This document shows positions 40,769 to 49,855 of a DNA stretch of 61,309 nucleotides, in pieces. The translations under genes and the position numbers were made by a program. The stretch spans positions 1 through 61,309 of the forward strand of contig JBBDQS010000114.1 of assembly GCA_040905805.1 (NCBI GenBank). The letters run 5' to 3'. Source of the stretch: Egibacteraceae bacterium (GTDB taxonomy: Bacteria; Actinomycetota; Nitriliruptoria; Euzebyales; Egibacteraceae). Below the pieces are notes generated by a model. The model was not told where the DNA came from and searched no databases. It saw only the letters and a program-made list of their open reading frames with translations. Each line of letters begins with the position of its first letter. The stretch's first letter is position 1.

Positions 40769-42034
40769 TCAGGTCGTGGGGTCGGTGACGGCGCCGAGGA
40801 ACAGCACCGCCCCCGTCTGCGTGTCCGTGACGGCGAACAGGAACGGGCGATCTGCGCGGAACGTCGGCGGTGCGGAGACCGCCCCCACGCCGCCGGTGAC
40901 GGCAGCAGCCTCGGTGCCCGACTCGTCGACGACGATGGCTGTGGCGTGGGCCACCGTGTCGAGGGAGGGGTCCACCGGCGACATCGGCGTGAGGTCGGCG
41001 GCCCCTGAGAACACCACGCCCATGCCCAGCGCGGCGAGGGGCTCCACCAGGTCCGCGTCGTAGGAGAGGTCCAGGCGGGGCAGGGACACCTGAATCTCGG
41101 CCGGCGACAGGGCGGCGGTCAGCGCCGCCCACGCGTCGTCGTCGAGGCCCGCGACCACGTCGGCCAGATCCTCACCCTCGGGTGGCAGGACCACATCCAT
41201 GGCGAAGCGCTCGGACGCGCCGTAGGGCAGGCGCAGCACCTGGGTCCCATCGACGTCGGCGTACCCGAAGCGCTCGGCGGTCCCACCGTGGTGCATCATC
41301 GGCACGGTGACGTCCCCCCCGGCACCGGTGCTGAAGGGCGCGTCGGTGGTCTGGTCGGGATCGAACTGGATCGTCCAGGTGCCCTGGAAGTACAGCGCGT
41401 TCAGCAGGGCCAGCACCGCCTGGCCGTTGGGCAGCCCGAGATCCTGGGCGATGCCGTCGATCAGGCCGTGGGTGTGCTCCACGACCCACTCGTCGATGCG
41501 GTCGGCGGTGGCTTGGTCGCCGAGGTCGCCCTCTTCGGCGGTCGCGTCGAAGACGGTCCGCACGCGCTCGAGATAGTCGGCCTCCATCGGCGCGTCGATC
41601 CACAGCGAGTTGGCGACCTCCAGGGTGACGTCACTGGTCTCGGTGAGTGTGAACAGCAGGCCGGCGTGCGCGGAGCCGACCCCCGGGTCCTCCAGATGCA
41701 GCGCGGCGGCCATGTCCTCCGCGGTCTGCCCGTCCGCGCCGGCCAGGACCATGGCGAGCAGCGTGGCGACGCTCACCGGCGAGATCACGACGTTGGGGCC
41801 CTGCGCACCGACGAGCTCGTGGAGCAGGTCGAAGCCGAACGCGTTGACGCGGGTGGCGAGGTCGCGGGCGTCGTCCTCGCTCAGGGAAGCGGCGATCGCG
41901 GCACGGTCAGCCGTCTGTCCGTCCGCCGGCTGCCCGTCCCCCGGTTGCCCCTCCGGCGGGGCGGCGCCGGGGTCGGTGGCACAGGCCGCCACGAGGCACA
42001 GCGTCAGGACGAGGGTCACGGCGCGGCGTCGCAT
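40769..42034 (-). CDS. Serpin-family protease inhibitor lipoprotein
   Basis: 421 aa. Signal peptide with lipobox LVAAC (lipidated C18) and a Gly/Gln/Asp-rich spacer precede a full serpin fold: NVVISPVSVATLLAMVLAGA, LEVANSLWID, LLNALYFQGTW, VPMMHH and PFLFAVTDTQTGAVLFLGAV. The reactive-centre hinge VVDESGTEAAAVTGGVG keeps small residues, as in inhibitory serpins. The scissile bond probably lies in the following GAVSAPPTFR. An inhibitory serpin displayed outside the cell would trap serine, or possibly cysteine, proteases. A GAGGAAGGAG site precedes; GTG 42043 is an alternative start. Confidence 0.92.
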   Translation of the reverse strand: MRRRAVTLVLTLCLVAACATDPGAAPPEGQPGDGQPADGQTADRAAIAASLSEDDARDLATRVNAFGFDLLHELVGAQGPNVVISPVSVATLLAMVLAGADGQTAEDMAAALHLEDPGVGSAHAGLLFTLTETSDVTLEVANSLWIDAPMEADYLERVRTVFDATAEEGDLGDQATADRIDEWVVEHTHGLIDGIAQDLGLPNGQAVLALLNALYFQGTWTIQFDPDQTTDAPFSTGAGGDVTVPMMHHGGTAERFGYADVDGTQVLRLPYGASERFAMDVVLPPEGEDLADVVAGLDDDAWAALTAALSPAEIQVSLPRLDLSYDADLVEPLAALGMGVVFSGAADLTPMSPVDPSLDTVAHATAIVVDESGTEAAAVTGGVGAVSAPPTFRADRPFLFAVTDTQTGAVLFLGAVTDPTT

Positions 42035-42094
42035 GGATGGCACTCCTTCCTCCTGTTCGACGCCGCCGCCCCGCCACGGGTTCCCGGTTCGGCG

Positions 42095-43192
42095 CTACAG
42101 GTTGCCGCGGCTGTCCTGCTCGCGCTCGATGGCCTCGAACAGCGCCTTGAAGTTGCCGACACCGAAGCCGCGGGAGCCGTGGCGCTCGATGATCTCGAAG
42201 AACACCGTCGGACGGTCCTGGACCGGGTGGGTGAACAGCTGCAGCAGGTAGCCCTCGTCGTCGGTGTCCACGAGGATGCCGTGGGCGGCCAGCGCGTCGA
42301 GGTCCTCGTCGATGCGCGACCAGTCGAGGCGGTCGCGCAGGTCGTCGTAGTAGGCGTCGGGGACCTGCAGGAACCGCACGCCGCCGGCCTCCAGCGCGGA
42401 GACGGTCGCCACCATGTCGTCGGTGGCCAGCGCCATGTGCTGCACGCCGGGACCGCCGTAGGCCTCCAGGTACTCATCGATCTGGGAGCGCTTCCGGCCC
42501 GGCGCCGGCTCGTTGATGGGCAGCTTCACGCGGCCGTCACCGTCCCAGAGCACCTTGCTCATGAGCGCGGTGTACTCGGTGGAGATGGCCTCGTCGTCGA
42601 AGTGCACCAGCTGGGAGAAGCCGAGGATGCGCTCGTAGAACCGGGCCCACCGGCTCATCGCCCCGAGCTCGACATTGGCCACCACGTGGTCGACGTGGCG
42701 CAACCCGATGTCGGCCACGGCACCGGGGTCGTCCAGGGCCGTGTAGCCGGGCAGGAACGCACCGTCGTAGGCGCCCCGCTCCACGAACGAGTGGATGGTC
42801 TCGCCGTAGGCGCCGATGGCGGCCACCACCACCTTGCCGGACTCGTCCTCGCGCACCTCTGGGGGCAGGACCGGCACGGCCCCGCGCTCGACCGCCGTGG
42901 CGAACGCGACCTCGGCGTCTGCGACCGCGAACGCGATGTCGCGCACACCATCGCCGTGGCGGCCCTGATGCGCCACGACCTCGTGGTCCGGGCGCAGGCC
43001 GGCGGTGAGCACGAAGCGGATGTCGCCTTGCGCGAGCACGTAGGAGGCCAGGTCGCGCACACCGGTCTCCGGGCCGGCGTAGGCGATCGGCGTGAACCCG
43101 AATGCGGTGCGGTAGTAGTGCGCGGCCTGGTGGGCGTTGCCCACGTAGAACTCGAGGTGGTGGTAGCCCTGCAGCGCCATGAGCTCGGACAT
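42095..43192 (-). CDS. hppD: 4-Hydroxyphenylpyruvate dioxygenase
   Basis: 365-aa Fe(II) enzyme converting 4-hydroxyphenylpyruvate to homogentisate in tyrosine catabolism. Two vicinal-oxygen-chelate domains; the iron ligands are the His in GLRHVDHVVANVE, the His in GGPGVQHMALATDD and the Glu in PTVFFEIIERHG. C-terminal GFGVGNFKALFEAIEREQ is the usual lid helix. It starts 5 nt after the ferredoxin stop, so they share an mRNA. No homogentisate dioxygenase is visible here. Confidence 0.94.
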   Translation of the reverse strand: MSELMALQGYHHLEFYVGNAHQAAHYYRTAFGFTPIAYAGPETGVRDLASYVLAQGDIRFVLTAGLRPDHEVVAHQGRHGDGVRDIAFAVADAEVAFATAVERGAVPVLPPEVREDESGKVVVAAIGAYGETIHSFVERGAYDGAFLPGYTALDDPGAVADIGLRHVDHVVANVELGAMSRWARFYERILGFSQLVHFDDEAISTEYTALMSKVLWDGDGRVKLPINEPAPGRKRSQIDEYLEAYGGPGVQHMALATDDMVATVSALEAGGVRFLQVPDAYYDDLRDRLDWSRIDEDLDALAAHGILVDTDDEGYLLQLFTHPVQDRPTVFFEIIERHGSRGFGVGNFKALFEAIEREQDSRGNL

Positions 43193-43197
43193 GGGAG

Positions 43198-43545
43198 CTA
43201 GCCTCCTGGCATCTCCGGTGGTCGCAGGTCGAACTCCGCGTCGCCGATCTCCAGGATCTTCACCGGGTCGCCGCCCTGCACATGGTCGAGGATGGCCGAC
43301 ACGTCCAGTTCGGTGACCCCCCCGTAGAAGACATTGTCGGGGAACACGGCCACGACCGGACCGACCATGCAGGCCTCCATGCACCCGCCGGCGACCACCT
43401 TCACGTCGGTCAGCAGGCGCCGTCCCTGCTCCTCGCGCAGCATGTTGAACACGTGCGCGGCCCCGTTGGCGTTGCAACTCGGGCGTGGGTGCTCGCGGTC
43501 GCGCTCGTTGATGCACACGAAGACGAACTTGGTCGGCTTGGGCAC
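43198..43545 (-). CDS. Thioredoxin-like [2Fe-2S] ferredoxin
   Basis: 115 aa. Four cluster cysteines: C in FVFVCINERDREHPRPSC (two, 12 residues apart) and the pair in VVAGGCMEACMVGP, the pattern of thioredoxin-fold 2Fe-2S ferredoxins. GTG 43545 with GGAGG 8 nt upstream. Linked to HPPD with a 5-nt gap, which is unusual because HPPD needs no external electron donor. It may serve another oxygenase or an iron-sulfur related function. Confidence 0.88.
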   Translation of the reverse strand: MPKPTKFVFVCINERDREHPRPSCNANGAAHVFNMLREEQGRRLLTDVKVVAGGCMEACMVGPVVAVFPDNVFYGGVTELDVSAILDHVQGGDPVKILEIGDAEFDLRPPEMPGG

Positions 43546-43586
43546 TGGCAACTCCTCCGTCCGTGAGTCCCAGCCTACTGCGGGGG

Positions 43587-44453
43587 TCAGTCCAGGCCGC
43601 GCGCCGACACCGCGGGGGCACGCCACCCGAGGATCGCCTCGAGCGTGCGCACCGCGCGCACCGTGGGTTGCGTGTCGTGCACCCGCACGATGCGGGCCCC
43701 GAGCGACACGGCGGCCACCGCCGCTGCCAGGGACGCCTCCGCACGCTGGTCCACGGGGACACCGAGGACCTCGCCCAGGAAGTCCTTGTTGGACAGCGCG
43801 ACCAGGACCGGGTAGCCGAGCGCGCACAGCTCCGGCAGCCGACGCGTCAGCTCCAGCGAGTGCGCGGTGTTCTTCCCGAAGTCGTGGCCCGGGTCGATGA
43901 CGAGGCGCTCGGCGGGAACGCCCCGTCGACGTGCCTCGGCCACCAGGCCGGCGAGCCGTGCCGCGACCGCCGTGGTGACGTCGGGCAGGTAGGTCGGTCG
44001 GAAGGGGCGGGTGCGCGGAGGCCCGCCGGCGTGCATCACGACCAGGGCGGTCAGGGGGCGCGCGGCCACGACGTCGGCGATGTCGGGCTCGGACATCCCG
44101 CTGACGTCGTTGACGATGTCCGCGCCGGCGTCGAGGGCGTCCGCGGCCACGGCGGCCCGGAACGTGTCCACCGACAGCGGCACGTCGCTGCGGGCCCGAA
44201 ACGCCTCGACGAAGGGCAGGACCCGCCGGCGCTCCTCATCGACGTCCACGTCGGTGCCGGGACCGGCCTTCACGCCGCCGATGTCGATGATGTCCGCCCC
44301 GGCCGCGACTTGGGCCATGGCGTGGTCGAGTGCGGCGTCGAGCTCCCAGGTGCGCCCCCCGTCGGAGAAGGAGTCGGGGGTGCGGTTCACGATCGCCATG
44401 ACCGCGACCCGGCGCTGCAGGTCGAAGGTCCGGGTGCGCAGCCGCAGTCGCAT
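43587..44453 (-). CDS. folP: Dihydropteroate synthase
   Basis: 288-aa folate enzyme joining p-aminobenzoate to the pterin diphosphate. TIM-barrel motifs: VMAIVNRTPDSFSDGGRTWE, GADIIDIGGVKAGPGTDVDV, PLSVDTFRAAVA, IVNDVSGM, ERLVIDPGHDFGKNTAHSLE and the Lys/Arg end ARIVRVHDTQPT. IGGVKAGP in place of the usual GGESTRPG suggests the FolP2-like actinobacterial subgroup, whose true DHPS activity is less certain. TACCAT 8 nt before ATG 44453 may be the promoter. Confidence 0.88.
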   Translation of the reverse strand: MRLRLRTRTFDLQRRVAVMAIVNRTPDSFSDGGRTWELDAALDHAMAQVAAGADIIDIGGVKAGPGTDVDVDEERRRVLPFVEAFRARSDVPLSVDTFRAAVAADALDAGADIVNDVSGMSEPDIADVVAARPLTALVVMHAGGPPRTRPFRPTYLPDVTTAVAARLAGLVAEARRRGVPAERLVIDPGHDFGKNTAHSLELTRRLPELCALGYPVLVALSNKDFLGEVLGVPVDQRAEASLAAAVAAVSLGARIVRVHDTQPTVRAVRTLEAILGWRAPAVSARGLD

Positions 44454-44535
44454 CACCGTCCATGGTAGGCATACTGACAGGGCGAAGGGCTGCCGCGGGC
44501 CGCCCGAACAGCTGAACCCGGAGAGGTGATGTGCA

Positions 44536-45600
44536 GTGACGGGCATGGGACTGCCGCCCCCGCCCGGCGGGCAGCCACCGCTGCCGCCCCCGCCGGCCCC
44601 GGGCTCGCCGGAGCGCCCGCCACCGACAGGCCCCGGCCCTGCCGCCGGCGGGGCGGCCGGGCCCGGCCCGATCGCGGTGCGCCCGCTGAACCTCGGCGAG
44701 ATGCTGGACGGGGCGTTCAAGCTGCTTGCGGCCAACTGGCGGGCGATCCTCATCGTGACCGCGATCTTCGTGGTCCCGATGCAGCTGCTGTCCGCCTACC
44801 TGCAGCGGGGGGTGCTCGGCGCAGGGCTGCTCGACGTGTTCACCGACCCGACCGCGGTGGACGCCCTGCTGCTGCAGGCAGGCGGGACCGGACAGGACAT
44901 CGCCGCCCTCCTCTCCTTCGTCAACGGTCTGGTCCTCATCCCGCTGGTCACCGGGACCGTGGCGGCGGTGGTCGCCACCTCCTACCTGGGCGGCACCGCG
45001 GACGCGGGGACGGCTTTGGCGTCGGGGCTGCGCCGATGGTGGGCGCTGATCGCGGCATGGGTGCTGCTGATCGTCGGCTGCACGCTGCCGGTCCTGGTGG
45101 CCGGTGCGGTGATCGGCGGGGCGGCGGTGGCGGGCCTGCCGGTCCCGCTCGTCGTGGTGCTCGGCATCGTGCTCGTCCTGGGCGGGCTGGCCGCCGCCCT
45201 GGCGATCGGGTCGCTGTTCGCCGGGGCGGCCCCGGCGATCGTCGTCGAGCAGCTCGGGGCGATCGCGGGACTGCGCCGCTCCGCCCGCCTGCTGCGCCCG
45301 CGGCTGCTGCCCGTCATCGGCATCCTGGTCCTGGCGTCGCTGCTGATCTCGGTGCTGTCGATGGCCCTGGGGGGCATCCCGCAGCTGGCCGGCCTGCTGA
45401 TCGGCGATCGCTTCGGCTGGGTGCTCGTGGCGGTCGGGGGCGTGCTGGCCGGTCTGATCACCACCCCGCTGCTTGCGATCGTGGTCACCCTGCTGTACTT
45501 CGACGGCCGGGTCCGCCAGGAGGCGCTGGACCTGCGGCTCACCGCCGAGGGCCTCTCGGCGCCCGACGCCGGTGGCCTGCCCGCAGGGTGGTCGAGCTGA
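44536..45600 (+). CDS. Polytopic membrane protein with proline-rich N-terminus
   Basis: 354 aa. About 45 residues of Pro/Gly-rich sequence, then the conserved-looking NLGEMLDGAFKLLAANWRAI and six hydrophobic segments with a polar RRWWALIAAW loop, ending VTLLYFDGRVRQEALDL. This architecture matches the glycerophosphodiesterase membrane-domain/DUF7544-like proteins that commonly open DUF4129-MoxR clusters in actinobacteria. The function is unknown. GTG 44536 has GGAGAGG about 9 nt upstream. Its 3' end overlaps the next gene. Confidence 0.82.
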   Translation: MTGMGLPPPPGGQPPLPPPPAPGSPERPPPTGPGPAAGGAAGPGPIAVRPLNLGEMLDGAFKLLAANWRAILIVTAIFVVPMQLLSAYLQRGVLGAGLLDVFTDPTAVDALLLQAGGTGQDIAALLSFVNGLVLIPLVTGTVAAVVATSYLGGTADAGTALASGLRRWWALIAAWVLLIVGCTLPVLVAGAVIGGAAVAGLPVPLVVVLGIVLVLGGLAAALAIGSLFAGAAPAIVVEQLGAIAGLRRSARLLRPRLLPVIGILVLASLLISVLSMALGGIPQLAGLLIGDRFGWVLVAVGGVLAGLITTPLLAIVVTLLYFDGRVRQEALDLRLTAEGLSAPDAGGLPAGWSS

Positions 45601-46265
45601 CCGTCGCGCTGCCTGTCCCGGCCGCTGGTGCCGACGCGGTGCGCCGTGTGGTGGCGGAGGTGCTGGCGCGACCCGAGTACGCCGAGGCCACCCCGTCGCT
45701 CACCGCGCGCATCCGCGGGTGGGTCGGCGAGCAGCTGGGCCGTCTGCTGGATGCCGTGCTCGGCACGGGCCAGGCGTCGCTCGTCGGGTCGCTGCTCCTG
45801 GTTGCCGCGGTGGCGGCCATGGTGGTGCTGGCCGTGCGCTTCGCCCGCTCGGTGCGCCGGGATCCGGGCACAGCCGTGGTCACCGCCGAGGGGGTCGGGC
45901 GCGCCCCGGCGGACTGGATCGCCGAGGCGGACGGGCACGAGCGTGCCGGGCGCTACCGCGAGGCCGTGCGGTGCCGCTACCGGGCCCTGGTCGCGTTCCT
46001 GGCTGTCGCGGGCGTCGTCGACGAAGCGCCCGGGCGCACGGCGGGGGAGTACCTCGCCGAGACTCGTCGCCGCCGCCCCGAGGTCGGCGAGGAGGTCGCC
46101 GCCGTGACCGCCGCGTTCGAGGCCGCCTGGTACGGCCATGCACCGGTGGACCGGGCCATCCTCGACCAGGTGCGTGACCGGGCCGCGGCTGCCCGCACCG
46201 CCGTCGCCGGCACCCGCGCCGGCGCCCGCCCCGCGGTCGCCGCCGCACCGGGTGGTGCGCCGTGA
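45588..46265 (+). CDS. DUF4129 membrane protein
   Basis: 225 aa. One transmembrane segment (SLLLVAAVAAMVVLAVRFA) and a C-terminal cytosolic domain with YREAVRCRYRALVAFLAVAG, ETRRRRPEV and AAFEAAWYGHAPVDRA, the DUF4129 signature (often seen at the end of transglutaminase-like proteins). Starts at GTG 45588 inside the preceding gene and overlaps the next gene at GTGA. Part of a MoxR/DUF58 cluster thought to chaperone or mature envelope proteins. Confidence 0.85.
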   Translation: MVELTVALPVPAAGADAVRRVVAEVLARPEYAEATPSLTARIRGWVGEQLGRLLDAVLGTGQASLVGSLLLVAAVAAMVVLAVRFARSVRRDPGTAVVTAEGVGRAPADWIAEADGHERAGRYREAVRCRYRALVAFLAVAGVVDEAPGRTAGEYLAETRRRRPEVGEEVAAVTAAFEAAWYGHAPVDRAILDQVRDRAAAARTAVAGTRAGARPAVAAAPGGAP

Positions 46266-47395
46266 CCACCGACCGTCGCCGCGCGCTGCGCCGGGGAGTG
46301 CCGCTCGCCGTGATCGCCGTGGCCGTGCTGCTCGCCGTGGCGGTGGCGGGAGCCCCCGCCCAGGACGGCCCGCCACTGGACCCCCGCGTGACCGGACCGG
46401 TCGGGACCAAGGGACTGGTGGACGTGCTGGCCGCCCTGGACGTCGAGGTGAGGGTCACCGACGAGGTGGAGGCCGACGACGCCATCGCCCTGCTGCTCAC
46501 CGACGACCTCGACGAGGACGGTGCCGCGTCGTTGCGCCGCTGGGTCCGCGACGGGGGCACGCTCGTGGTCGCCGACCCGGCCAGCACCTTCGCGCCGGAG
46601 ATCGTGGGCACGACGAGCCTCGGCCCGCTGCAGACGTCCCTGCCCCGGGGATGCGAGGCGGTCGCCCTCCGCGACGTGGACCGTGTGTCCGCGCGGGGCG
46701 GGGCGGTCTACGAGTCGGCGGCCGGCGACCTGGCCTGCTTCCCGCGGGCGGGCGGGCACTGGCTGGTCGCGGCGTCCGAGGGAGCGGGGACGGTCGTGGC
46801 GATCGGGGGCGCGGGCGCGTTCACCAACCGCGGCTTGGGGGAGGCCGACAACGGCGTGCTCGCTGCGGCGCTGCTGGCCCCCGCGGCCGGCGGGAGCGTG
46901 GCCTTCCTGCGTCCGGCCGCACCCGGCGAGGGCGAGGCGAGCCTGGGCGACCTCGTCCCCGACCCCGTGCGGTTCGCCCTGGTGCAGCTGCTCGTCGCGT
47001 TCCTCGTGGTGGTGGCGTGGCGGGCCCGCCGGCTGGGCGACCCGGTGCGTGAGCCCCAGCCGGTCCAGGTCGCCGGTTCCGAGCTGGTCGTCGCGGTCGG
47101 CAACCTCCTGCAGCAGACGGGCGCCCGGGGGCAGGCAGCCCGCCTGCTGCGCGACGACCTGCGCCGGGACCTCGCCGACCGCCTCGGCCTGCCCGCCGAC
47201 AGCCCGCCCGATGCGGTGGCCGCCGCCGTGGCCCGCCGCACCGGTCGGCGCCCCGAGGACCTGATCGCTCTGCTGACCGGTGCCGAGCCGGCCGGGGAGG
47301 CCGGGCTGGTCGTGCTGGCCGCCGAGCTCGAGCGGGCGCGCCGCGCCGCGCTGGACGAGACCACGCCGACGAAGGAGCCCGCCCGTGTCCGCTGA
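46262..47395 (+). CDS. DUF4350 membrane protein
   Basis: 377 aa. N-terminal signal anchor (VPLAVIAVAVLLAVAVAGAP), an extracytoplasmic domain with the GATase-like core (IALLLTDDLDEDGAASLRRW, VRDGGTLVVADPAS, GTVVAIGGAGAFTNRGLGEA, DNGVLAAALL), a second transmembrane helix (FALVQLLVAFLVVVAW), and a helical C-terminal cytosolic part. This is the DUF4350 protein usual in MoxR/DUF58 operons. GTG 46262. Confidence 0.87.
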   Translation: MTTDRRRALRRGVPLAVIAVAVLLAVAVAGAPAQDGPPLDPRVTGPVGTKGLVDVLAALDVEVRVTDEVEADDAIALLLTDDLDEDGAASLRRWVRDGGTLVVADPASTFAPEIVGTTSLGPLQTSLPRGCEAVALRDVDRVSARGGAVYESAAGDLACFPRAGGHWLVAASEGAGTVVAIGGAGAFTNRGLGEADNGVLAAALLAPAAGGSVAFLRPAAPGEGEASLGDLVPDPVRFALVQLLVAFLVVVAWRARRLGDPVREPQPVQVAGSELVVAVGNLLQQTGARGQAARLLRDDLRRDLADRLGLPADSPPDAVAAAVARRTGRRPEDLIALLTGAEPAGEAGLVVLAAELERARRAALDETTPTKEPARVR

Positions 47396-48371
47396 TGCCC
47401 CGACGACCGCCGCCCGCGAGGCGATCGTGGCCGTCCGCGACGAGGTCGCCAAGGCGGTCGTCGGCCATGACCGGGCGGTGACCGGCCTGCTCGCCGCGCT
47501 GCTGATCCGCGGTCACGTCCTGCTCGAGGGGGTCCCCGGGACCGCCAAGACGCTGCTCGTCAAGGCGCTGGCCGCTGCCCTGCGCCTGGACCAGCGCCGC
47601 ATCCAGTTCACGCCGGACCTGATGCCCTCCGACGTGCTCGGCCAGCTGATCTACTCGCCGGGCGACGCCAGCGGGGGCACGGAGGGCGCATTCCGCTTCC
47701 GGCGCGGGCCGGTGTTCACCAACCTGCTGCTCGCCGACGAGATCAACCGCACGCCCCCCAAGACCCAGGCGGCGCTGCTGGAAGCCATGGAGGAGCACCA
47801 GGTGTCCCTGGAGGGTCAGGCGCATCCGCTGCCCGAGCCGTTCGCGGTCATCGCGACCCAGAACCCCGTCGAGTACGAGGGCACCTACCCCCTGCCCGAG
47901 GCACAGGTTGACCGGTTCGTCTTCAAGCTGCTGGTCGGCTACCCCACCGCCGACCACGAGCGGATGGTGCTCGCCCGCCACCACGCCGGCATGGACCCCC
48001 ATGACATCGCCTCGCTCGGTATCCACGCGGTCGCCGGTCCGGAGGACCTCGTCGCCGCGCGACAGGCGGTCGGGGGGGTGCGCGTCGAGGATGCCGTGCA
48101 GGCCTACATCGTGGCGATCGCCCGGGCGACCCGGGAGTCGCCCTCGTTGGCGCTCGGGGTCAGCCCGCGGGGGTCCGTGATGCTGTTGCACGCCGCCAAG
48201 GCGTGGGCGTGGTTGGCCGGCAAGGCGTACGTGACCCCCGACGAGGTCAAGGCGGTCGTGCCGCCGACGTTGCGCCACCGTGTCCGGCTGCGGCCCGAGG
48301 TCGAGCTCGAGGGGGTCACCGCCGACGGCGTCCTCGACGGGCTCCTCGCCGCGGTGCCCGTCCCGCGGTGA
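47385..48371 (+). CDS. MoxR-family AAA+ ATPase
   Basis: 328 aa. Walker A GVPGTAKTLLVKAL, Walker B LLLADEINRTPPKTQAALLE, sensor 1 FAVIATQNPVEYEGTYPLPE and sensor 2 GVSPRGSVMLLHAAK. MoxR ATPases act as chaperones for VWA-type or metal-cofactor proteins and are nearly always encoded beside DUF58. GTG 47385 preceded by AAGGAG, overlapping the DUF4350 gene by 11 nt and the DUF58 gene by 4. Confidence 0.94.
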   Translation: MSADAPTTAAREAIVAVRDEVAKAVVGHDRAVTGLLAALLIRGHVLLEGVPGTAKTLLVKALAAALRLDQRRIQFTPDLMPSDVLGQLIYSPGDASGGTEGAFRFRRGPVFTNLLLADEINRTPPKTQAALLEAMEEHQVSLEGQAHPLPEPFAVIATQNPVEYEGTYPLPEAQVDRFVFKLLVGYPTADHERMVLARHHAGMDPHDIASLGIHAVAGPEDLVAARQAVGGVRVEDAVQAYIVAIARATRESPSLALGVSPRGSVMLLHAAKAWAWLAGKAYVTPDEVKAVVPPTLRHRVRLRPEVELEGVTADGVLDGLLAAVPVPR

Positions 48372-49732
48372 CCGGCTGGCTGCCCGTCCCGACCTGGCGC
48401 CTGGCTGCGCTGGCAGCCGTCCTGGCCGTGGTGGTGGCGATCGCGCCGTTCGGCGCACGGACGTCGCTGCTGGCGGTCAACGTGGCGTTGGTCGCGGCGG
48501 CGGCCGTCGACTGGGCGCGGGCACCGCGTCCCGCGCGCCTGGAGGTCGGCCGCGACCTGCCGGGGGTGGTCGCCCTGGACGGTGCGGTCGACGTCCGGTG
48601 GTCGGTGGCCAACCCCACCGGGCGCCCGGTGCGGGTCCGGTTGGCCGACCAGCTCGCCCCGTCGCTGCGAGCGGAGGCCCGCACCGCCCGCCTGACGGTG
48701 CCGGCGCGGGGCCGTGGGCAGGAGGCGACCCGGCTGCACCCGTCGCGGCGCGGACGGTTCACCCCCACCACCCTGACCGTCCGGGTGGAAGGCCCGTGGG
48801 GGCTCGTGGCCCGCCAGGCCGACCGCCACGTGCCCGGGGAGCTGCGCGTGTACCCGCCGTTTCGTTCCCGCGAGGAGGCGGAGCTGCGCATCACCCGGGC
48901 ACGCATCCTCGATGTCGGTCTGCGGTCGGCGGCTGGGCGCGGGGGCGGAACCGAGTTCGACCAGCTGCGCGAGTACACGATCGATGACGAGTTCGGTCGC
49001 ATCGACTGGGCCGCCACCGCCCGGGTCGGCAAGCCGATCGTCCGGTCCTACCGCGCCGAGCGCAACCAGACGGTGCTGTGCCTGCTCGACACGGGGCGGG
49101 TCATGGCCGGCCGGGTGCGGGTGCCGGAGTCCGCGCAGCGGGACCCGGGGGGTGGGCCGGATGCCGGGATCCCGCGCCTGGAGCATGCGATGGACGCCGT
49201 GATGATGCTCACCGCGGTCTCCACGCGGCTGGGCGACCGTGCGGGGCTGGTGGCGTTCGCCGACACGGTGCGCAGCGTCGTCGCCCCCGGGCAGCGCCGC
49301 GACCAGCTCGGTCGGGTCACGGCCGCGATGTACGACCTGGACCCGCGGCTGGCGGAGAGCGACTACCGGGGAGCCTTCGCCGAGACGCTGGCGCGGTTTC
49401 GCCGTCGGGCGCTGCTGGTGGTGCTCACCGAGCTGGCCGAGCAGGCCGTGGCCGAGACGCTCCTGCCCGCGCTGCCGTTGATCGTGCGCGACCACGTGGT
49501 GCTGGTCGCCGCGGTCCGCGACCCCGACGTCGACCGGTGGGCGCATGCCACACCGGCGGGTGCCGGCGCCGCCTACCGCAAGGCGGCTGCGGTGCAGTCC
49601 CTCGATGCCCGGCGACGCACGGTCGCACGTCTGCGCGGACTGGGCGCGGTGGTCGTGGACGCCACGCCGGGCCGCCTTGCGCCCGAGCTGGCCGACGCGT
49701 ACCTGCACGTGAAGGCCACCGCGCGGCTCTAG
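48368..49732 (+). CDS. DUF58 (VWA-like) protein
   Basis: 454 aa. Two N-terminal hydrophobic segments, a beta-rich extracytoplasmic or linking region (RPVRVRLADQLAPSLRAEAR, GRFTPTTLTVRVEGPWGLVA) and the DUF58 signature EFDQLREYTIDDEFGRIDWA followed by a von Willebrand-like MIDAS-type segment (VLCLLDTGRVMAG). It is the partner of the MoxR ATPase. GTG 48368 overlaps the moxR stop. Confidence 0.9.
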   Translation: MTGWLPVPTWRLAALAAVLAVVVAIAPFGARTSLLAVNVALVAAAAVDWARAPRPARLEVGRDLPGVVALDGAVDVRWSVANPTGRPVRVRLADQLAPSLRAEARTARLTVPARGRGQEATRLHPSRRGRFTPTTLTVRVEGPWGLVARQADRHVPGELRVYPPFRSREEAELRITRARILDVGLRSAAGRGGGTEFDQLREYTIDDEFGRIDWAATARVGKPIVRSYRAERNQTVLCLLDTGRVMAGRVRVPESAQRDPGGGPDAGIPRLEHAMDAVMMLTAVSTRLGDRAGLVAFADTVRSVVAPGQRRDQLGRVTAAMYDLDPRLAESDYRGAFAETLARFRRRALLVVLTELAEQAVAETLLPALPLIVRDHVVLVAAVRDPDVDRWAHATPAGAGAAYRKAAAVQSLDARRRTVARLRGLGAVVVDATPGRLAPELADAYLHVKATARL

Positions 49733-49855
49733 GCACCTGTCCGGAGGGACGGGAAAGCGCCCGGACCGGACAGTGTCGGGTGGGGGGCGGGGGGGGTTAC
49801 CGTCATGGTGGCCCCGCCTGCCCGGCGGGGGCTCCGTCGATGAAGGAAGCCCGCC

